36,716 bases of DNA, taken from assembly GCA_034432155.1 (NCBI GenBank), contig DAOUCP010000011.1, positions 1 through 36,716 of the forward strand. Reading direction: 5' to 3'. The stretch is from DAOUCP01 sp034432155 (lineage in GTDB: Bacteria > Chloroflexota > Anaerolineae > Epilineales > Epilineaceae). A program made the translations under genes and the position numbers. Under the pieces are notes generated by a model. The model was not told the origin of the DNA. It ran no database searches and saw nothing but the letters and a program-made list of their open reading frames with translations. Shown here one piece after another: positions 31,861 to 36,716 of this stretch (position 1 is its first letter; each line of letters starts with the position of its first letter).

Positions 31861-34236
31861 ATGAGCGGCTCTAGGAGGACGATCCGTTGGCGCTGGGCTT
31901 CTGCCACCGCTCTGGTCTGGCTGGCTGCCGGGGCTGCAGCGGCCGCTGGCTGGCCGATGCGGACGCCAAGTGGGCTGCCCAGGGGCGATGCTTCGGCCAG
32001 CACGCGGTGGCAACCAAACGGCGGGCCGTGGTTCCGTCCCCTGGCTGGCCTGTACGGCGATCGTGTGTCCGCGCTGGCCTTCATCGGCGACACCATGCAA
32101 GGGACCCGTTCCATGCTGCTCGTGTCTCTGGGCGGCGGGCTGCATCGGCTGCGAGCGGATGCAAGCGGCTGGGACCCGATTGACGTGGCCAGCGCCCAGC
32201 GGCGCGATCTCTTGTTGACGGTCGCTCCCAAGTTGAACGACGTCGAAAAGCGGACGGTCTATGCGGGCTTGGGCAAGCCCCTGCCGCTGGTGGCGCGCTC
32301 CGAGGATTACGGCGTCACCTGGACGACCTATCCGGGGCCCACGGGTCCCTTGCGGCTGGACCTCTTGGCGCCTTGTCGCAGTGGTCGGCTGTACGCTGCC
32401 GAGCGCGACAGCCAGGTGGCTGTGTGGACATCGCCCGATGGTGGCGCGACCTGGGAACAGCACAGCGTGTTCCCCTCGGGCAGGCCGATTCGCGGTCTTG
32501 CGGCCGCGCCCGACGAGGCCCGCCTGTACGCCCTGGTCGGCTCGACCATCTATCGCACCGACGATCGTCCGGCCGAGTGGACGGCTGTTCTTGGTCCCAC
32601 GACGGCCGATGCTGCCACGGTGTACCTGATGGCCATTGGCAAGCGTGGCCATCTCTACGCGGCGGCCACCGTCGGCGGGCAGCTGACGCTTCTGGCGAGC
32701 GCCGATCGCGGTGCCACGTGGCCGGTCCGTGGCTGGCCCACCGAGCACTTGGAAGAGCCGAGCGCCGTGGCTGCGGCCGACATCGGCGGTGCTTCCGTCG
32801 TCTGGCTAGGCCTGGCGAGCGGCCACGTTTTCCGCTCGGACGACGACGGCGCCACGTGGCGGGTGGTGGGCCGACTTGGCCTGCCGGCGCGGCAGATCGT
32901 GTACGACGATGAAGCGGGTGCGCTGTGGGTCGGCTCGGATGGTCTGGGCCTCTATCGGCTGACGCCCGATTTCGCGCACACCGGTGCCTTGCCCGTGCCG
33001 AGCCTGGCAGTGGTGACGGTCGACACGGGGGACGGCCCGGCGGCCATTCTCAATGCCCAACTGCGGCCGGAGGTACGCTCGCTGCTGGGCGACGTGGAGC
33101 CCGCCCGATACGGCATCTACGAGTCCCGCGACGGGATGGCGTGGAGTCGCAAGACGATCACCAGCGGTTTGGGGACGAACCTGCTGGCGTCGCCGACCTA
33201 CAGCCGAGATGGCCGCCTGTACAGCGGACGAATGATCTCGACCGACGGCGGTGCCCGCTGGAGCCGAATGGCCGAGGTGCCGGGCGGTGGCGTGCCGTAC
33301 ATCCTTGCGGTGGGGCCGATCACCGGCACGCGGCCCGTCGTCTATGGGGTGCTGACCCCCTACGAGGACGGCGCTGGCGGCTCCGGACTTCACGTGAGCG
33401 AGTTTGGCGGCCAGCGCTGGGAGCCGACCGAGGGACCGCAGTCGGGCATTGTGGCGGCGGTCGTCTCGCCCAACTATGCCCGTGACCGGACCGCCTATGT
33501 GGCCACCGACCTCGGATTCGTGTATGAGGCGCTGGATGGTCGCAACTTTCTGCAAGTGGGTCGCGTTCCCAGCATGAGCCCGGTGCGCAATCTGTACGGG
33601 CTGGTCATGTCCCCGAATTTCGCATCCGACCATACCCTCTTGGCTGTCGTGGACGATCCATCCCAGCCGACGAATCGGGCCCACGTCTACATCTCCACCC
33701 GTTCCGGTCGCGGCGTGTGGCAGGAGCGAAGCACCGGCCTGGATCCGACGGCGCGGCTCCGCAGCCTGGAGCTCTCGCCGGCGTTTTCCACCGATGGTGT
33801 GGCCTTTGCTGGCGCAGTGACCGACGGCGGCCTGGCGGCTGTCTATGCCGCCACCGGCGACCGCTGGTTCAGGGATCTCTTCGCCGGGCCAGCACAGGTC
33901 AACGACCTGGCATTGGCTGGCAGTGTGGAGGAGGGATGCCTGTACGCCGCCGGCGGGACGGCCGGCGTCTGGGTCCGCGAGCTCACGGGGCCGCCGGAGC
34001 CTGGCGATACTCCCACGCCACAGCCGACCCCTTCGCCGACCCGCACCGCCACCGCGCCAGCTACGGAGCCGGTCGGATCGCCGACGAGCACGGCCAGCGA
34101 ACCGGCGACCGCCACCGCAAGCCCAACAGCCAGCGCCACGCTCGAACCGAGTGCCACCCCCACGGCGACGCTGGTGCCGACGGCCACCGAGACGGGTCGC
34201 CAGCCAATCTACCTGCCGTTCACGAGCCGGTTCTGA
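31861..34236 (+). CDS. Secreted Asp-box (BNR/YCF48-like) repeat protein with Thr/Pro-rich C-terminal tail
   Basis: A 791-residue exported protein. Residues 1-30 form a signal peptide (RR-rich start, then ALVWLAAGAAAAAGW). The body is a beta-propeller-like array with at least five Asp-box motifs of the SxDxGxTW type: RSEDYGVTW, TSPDGGATW, ASADRGATW, RSDDDGATW and the variant STDGGARW. Such repeats occur in sialidases and sortilin/YCF48-type propellers, but no catalytic residues are identified. Residues about 715-780 are a Thr/Pro/Ala/Ser-rich linker, and the protein ends QPIYLPFTSRF. That tail and 'YLP' ending is common in exported Chloroflexota proteins. AAGGAG (31846-31851) sets ATG 31861. 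It lies three bases before the folK-mptA fusion. Confidence 0.82.
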   Translation: MSGSRRTIRWRWASATALVWLAAGAAAAAGWPMRTPSGLPRGDASASTRWQPNGGPWFRPLAGLYGDRVSALAFIGDTMQGTRSMLLVSLGGGLHRLRADASGWDPIDVASAQRRDLLLTVAPKLNDVEKRTVYAGLGKPLPLVARSEDYGVTWTTYPGPTGPLRLDLLAPCRSGRLYAAERDSQVAVWTSPDGGATWEQHSVFPSGRPIRGLAAAPDEARLYALVGSTIYRTDDRPAEWTAVLGPTTADAATVYLMAIGKRGHLYAAATVGGQLTLLASADRGATWPVRGWPTEHLEEPSAVAAADIGGASVVWLGLASGHVFRSDDDGATWRVVGRLGLPARQIVYDDEAGALWVGSDGLGLYRLTPDFAHTGALPVPSLAVVTVDTGDGPAAILNAQLRPEVRSLLGDVEPARYGIYESRDGMAWSRKTITSGLGTNLLASPTYSRDGRLYSGRMISTDGGARWSRMAEVPGGGVPYILAVGPITGTRPVVYGVLTPYEDGAGGSGLHVSEFGGQRWEPTEGPQSGIVAAVVSPNYARDRTAYVATDLGFVYEALDGRNFLQVGRVPSMSPVRNLYGLVMSPNFASDHTLLAVVDDPSQPTNRAHVYISTRSGRGVWQERSTGLDPTARLRSLELSPAFSTDGVAFAGAVTDGGLAAVYAATGDRWFRDLFAGPAQVNDLALAGSVEEGCLYAAGGTAGVWVRELTGPPEPGDTPTPQPTPSPTRTATAPATEPVGSPTSTASEPATATASPTASATLEPSATPTATLVPTATETGRQPIYLPFTSRF

Positions 34237-34239
34237 GTC

Positions 34240-35733
34240 ATGGGCCAGGATCCTGCGGCGCAGCGCGCCGAGCGCGAGGTCTTCCTGGGCCTGGGCGCGA
34301 ACCTCGGAGATCGGCGGCTCAACCTTGCTCTGGCCATCGGCCACCTACGCCAGGTCGTGAGTGTGCAAGCCGTGTCACCGGCCTACGAGACGGAGCCCGT
34401 TGGCCTCGTGGACCAACCGAAGTTCATCAACTTGGTGGTCCGGGCCCGCACCGCACTGTCGCCGCGCGAATTGCACGATGAGATCAAGACCATCGAGCGC
34501 GCCCTGGGGCGACAGCCGTCCGCGGTCCGCTATGGCCCGCGCCCCATCGACATCGACATCCTGCTGGTGGGGAACGAGGTCATCGACGACCCCGAGACCG
34601 GTTTGCGCATTCCGCACCCCGAGATGGCGCATCGGGCCTTTGTGCTGGTGCCGCTGGCCGACGTGGCCCCCGACGTAGTCCATCCGGTGCTGGGCCGAAC
34701 CATTCTCGAGCTGCGCGCTGCCGTGGACACGGCTGGTGTCCAGCGCGTGACCGACGGCCTGCTGGCCGGCTTTCGCCGCGACCTCCAGGCCGAACCGCCG
34801 CTGCACGGCTTGGCTTTGCAGCGTGTTGGCGTGCAGGGGCTGGACCGCGTCATCCACCTGGCCTGCGGGCGCCGCGTCCAGGTCTTCTATGCCCGGCTCG
34901 ACCTGTGGGTGGACCTCATGGCCGATCAGAAGGGCGCCCACCTGTCGCGGCTGCCGCATGAGGTGGATGCCGTGCTGGACGACCTGGTCCGTGAGGCGGC
35001 GCCAGACATCGAGAGTCTGGCGGCCCGGGTGGCCGTTGGCGTGGCCCAGGCGCAGGGGGCACAGCGGTCGCAGGTCTTCGTGCGGGCCAAGGTACCTCGC
35101 ACGCGGCGCGCTCCCCTGTCGGCGGGACGCAGCCAGGACGTGTTTGACCTCCTTGGCTGGGCGGCCTCCGACGGCCGCCGGGCGGTGTCCCTGGTCGGCG
35201 TCGAGACGGCGGGCATGACAGCCTGTCCCTGTGGGCAGGAGATGGTGCGCGATCACAGCCGGGAACGTCTCAGCGAGGCCGGATTCACCGCCGAGCAGAC
35301 GGAGCGGATTCTGGCGGCAGTCCTCCTGGCCACGCACAACCAGCGGGCGCTTGGCACGCTGCTCCTCTCCGACCATCCGGCGGTGAGCGCCGACGACCTA
35401 GTCCGGATTGTCGAGGCCAGCATGTCCAGCGAGACCTACGAGATGTTGAAGCGACTGGACGAGTTCTTCATCATCAACCGGGCCCATGCCAACCCCAAGT
35501 TTGCCGAGGACGTGGTGCGCGACATGCTGGCCCTAGCGATTGGGGCTTACCAAGAGCTCCCCGACGACGCTTTCGTGCTGGCTCGTCTCCTCAGCGAGGA
35601 GTCCATTCACCGTCACAACGTATTTGCCGAGCGGAGCGGCTTGCTCGGCGATCTGCGGCGCGAGCTCGCCGGGGGAGGCGCGGCTCGTTGGCTGTCGGTA
35701 GACGCCTACTTCGACCGCGCCCTGGCCGGCTAG
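34240..35733 (+). CDS. Fusion of HPPK (FolK) and MptA/FolE2-type GTP cyclohydrolase
   Basis: A 497-residue two-domain enzyme. Residues about 12-165 are 6-hydroxymethyl-7,8-dihydropterin pyrophosphokinase: VFLGLGANLGDRRLNL, YETEPVG, FINLVV, RYGPRPIDIDILL (97-109) and IPHPEMAHRAFVLVPLADVA. Residues about 183-480 are a GTP cyclohydrolase of the FolE2/MptA (COG1469) family: KGAHLSRLPHEVD (231-243), GMTACPC (325-331), ATHNQRALGT (364-373), HANPKFAEDVVRDM (416-429) and SIHRHN (455-460). The CPC-to-THNQR spacing and the GMTACPC wording look closer to archaeal MptA than to bacterial FolE2. It joins the first and a later step of folate synthesis but contains no FolB. It is followed by lexA. No ribosome-binding site is obvious, so coupling with the upstream gene is possible. 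Confidence 0.9.
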   Translation: MGQDPAAQRAEREVFLGLGANLGDRRLNLALAIGHLRQVVSVQAVSPAYETEPVGLVDQPKFINLVVRARTALSPRELHDEIKTIERALGRQPSAVRYGPRPIDIDILLVGNEVIDDPETGLRIPHPEMAHRAFVLVPLADVAPDVVHPVLGRTILELRAAVDTAGVQRVTDGLLAGFRRDLQAEPPLHGLALQRVGVQGLDRVIHLACGRRVQVFYARLDLWVDLMADQKGAHLSRLPHEVDAVLDDLVREAAPDIESLAARVAVGVAQAQGAQRSQVFVRAKVPRTRRAPLSAGRSQDVFDLLGWAASDGRRAVSLVGVETAGMTACPCGQEMVRDHSRERLSEAGFTAEQTERILAAVLLATHNQRALGTLLLSDHPAVSADDLVRIVEASMSSETYEMLKRLDEFFIINRAHANPKFAEDVVRDMLALAIGAYQELPDDAFVLARLLSEESIHRHNVFAERSGLLGDLRRELAGGGAARWLSVDAYFDRALAG

Positions 35734-35785
35734 GCACCGAACGCCCGCATGGATGCGGTGCCCCATCCCGGAGCCCATCGCTCGG

Positions 35786-35861
35786 GAGCGTGCGGGGCGC
35801 ACTGGCTCAGCTCCGCGATCCCGATGTGCGGCGGCCTCTCGGTCAAGAGCGTGCGGGGCGC
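35786..35861 (+). repeat. Pair of 15-bp direct repeats upstream of lexA
   Basis: GAGCGTGCGGGGCGC occurs at 35786-35800 and 35847-35861, 61 bases apart, in the gap between the folK-mptA fusion and lexA. CCGCAT/ATGCGG near 35753 also forms a small inverted repeat after the fusion gene. No function is evident. Confidence 0.5.
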
Positions 35862-35927
35862 GCACCGCCGGCAAGCGGGGAACGCGTCCGGCTTCGGCTG
35901 CGGGAGGCGACCAACGAACGAGCCTGG

Positions 35928-35957
35928 TTGACACCGAACGGATGTTCGTGGTACAAT
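35928..35957 (+). promoter_or_regulatory. Promoter of lexA
   Basis: A perfect TTGACA (35928-35933), an 18-base spacer and TACAAT (35952-35957) form a strong housekeeping promoter. Transcription would start near 35964, about 59 bases before ATG 36023. The spacer contains the SOS box listed separately, so LexA binding would block RNA polymerase. Confidence 0.85.
35935..35948 (+). promoter_or_regulatory. LexA-binding SOS box (Gram-positive type)
   Basis: CGAACGGATGTTCG matches the Bacillus/Actinobacteria-type box CGAACRNRYGTTYG at every position. It lies between the -35 and -10 of the lexA promoter, indicating negative autoregulation. A second half-site, CGTTCGG, occurs at 35967-35973, downstream of the predicted transcription start, and is weaker. 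Confidence 0.9.
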
Positions 35958-36022
35958 GCGCACAGGCGTTCGGTCAAGAAGCATGACACGAGCGCTCCAG
36001 GAAGTCCGAACAGGAGTCGATC

Positions 36023-36652
36023 ATGGCGCTAAGTGACCGCCAGAGGCGGATGCTGGCATTCATCCAGGAGTACGTGGCCGAGCACGGCTATCCGCCGACC
36101 ATCCGTGAGATTGGCCAGAAGCTGGGTATCTCGTCGACCAGTGTGGTCAACTACAACCTCAACAAGCTGAAGGCGAGCGGTGCCATTGAGCGCGACAACC
36201 AGGTCTCCCGAGGGCTGAAGCTCCGACGCGAGCGCCGCAGCACCTGTGTGCCCGTCGTGGGCACCATTGCTGCCGGCGAGCCGCTCATGGTCCTCGATCC
36301 GGCTGACCTCGACGAGCTGGAAGACGATCAGGAGATGGTCGAGATCTCGGCTGCGCTGGCGGCTCGTTCGCCGCGCATCTACGCCTTGCGGGTCAAGGGC
36401 GACTCGATGATCGATGCCCTGGTCAACGATGGCGATCTCGTGGTGCTGGAGCCGACGGAGACCGCCGAGAACGGCGAGATGGTTGCCGCCTGGCTCGTCG
36501 AGGATGCGGCCACCACGCTGAAGCGCTACTACAACGAGAACGGGCGCGTCCGCCTGCAACCGGCGAATCCCCACATGCAGCCGATCTTCGTGCAGCCGGA
36601 GAACGTTCGCGTCCAAGGGCGGGTCATCGCCGTCATTCGCCAACTGGTCTAG
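36023..36652 (+). CDS. lexA: SOS-response repressor LexA
   Basis: A 209-residue LexA. The N-terminal winged HTH reads RQRRMLAFIQEYVAEHGYPP, then TIREIGQKLGISSTSVVNYN. The C-terminal self-cleavage domain has the Ala-Gly scissile site in VVGTIAAGEPL, the nucleophile Ser in KGDSMID and the general-base Lys in TTLKRYYNENG. RecA filaments stimulate self-cleavage and derepress DNA-repair genes. AGGAG (36008-36012) precedes ATG 36023. It is autoregulated through the SOS box above. The 64 bases that remain in the window after it contain only a weak GCCC/GGGC stem. Confidence 0.96.
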   Translation: MALSDRQRRMLAFIQEYVAEHGYPPTIREIGQKLGISSTSVVNYNLNKLKASGAIERDNQVSRGLKLRRERRSTCVPVVGTIAAGEPLMVLDPADLDELEDDQEMVEISAALAARSPRIYALRVKGDSMIDALVNDGDLVVLEPTETAENGEMVAAWLVEDAATTLKRYYNENGRVRLQPANPHMQPIFVQPENVRVQGRVIAVIRQLV

Positions 36653-36716
36653 ATTCTGTTTGCTGCCAGCCAGGCGGCGTGCGGCCCTCACGGGGCAAAG
36701 GGCATCGCTCGTGGTC

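Overview
The window is high-GC, gene-dense bacterial chromosome. It most resembles Chloroflexota, perhaps a Thermomicrobia-like lineage. The reasons are the membrane protein annotated in that phylum as '6-pyruvoyl-tetrahydropterin synthase-related', DUF2723 and GT39 membrane proteins, secreted proteins with Thr/Pro-rich tails ending in a 'YLP' motif, a Gram-positive-type SOS box, and frequent GTG/TTG starts. The placement is inferred from gene families only. No mobile element, CRISPR array, rRNA or tRNA was found.

Region 1 (1-4.1 kb, + strand) is the classic translation/transcription block: tuf (3' end), rpmG, secE, nusG, rplK, rplA, an L10 leader with an attenuator-like terminator, rplJ (TTG start) and rplL. 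rpoB does not follow rplL. A near-consensus promoter sits beside a short tandem duplication (4.13-4.23 kb) and starts a new unit: a RodZ-like membrane HTH protein, then mnmA. Three small envelope or helper proteins (6.3-7.4 kb) meet a convergent bifunctional NAD(P)H-hydrate repair enzyme (Nnr).

Region 2 (9.1-20.3 kb) is a surface-glycosylation locus: four large GT-C-type polytopic membrane proteins (two GT39/PMT_2, one PTPS-related, one DUF2723) and one membrane-anchored exported protein with internal 30-bp repeats. The four membrane proteins appear to share a C-terminal beta-rich module, duplicated in two of them, although they belong to different families and lie on both strands.

Region 3 (20.4-30.2 kb, - strand) is redox and Fe-S cluster biology: sodA, an aldehyde dehydrogenase-peroxiredoxin pair with its own promoter, a zinc-ribbon/TM/CBM9-like protein, and a complete SUF operon in the order sufB-C-D-U-S.

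Region 4 (30.3-36.7 kb, + strand) has a YtxH-like protein behind a near-consensus promoter, a four-TM hypothetical, a secreted Asp-box (BNR) repeat protein, a fused FolK-MptA/FolE2-type pterin enzyme, and lexA with a perfect SOS box in its own promoter. The most unusual items are the FolK-MptA fusion, the shared module of the GT-C cluster, and the zinc-ribbon/CBM9 transmembrane protein.
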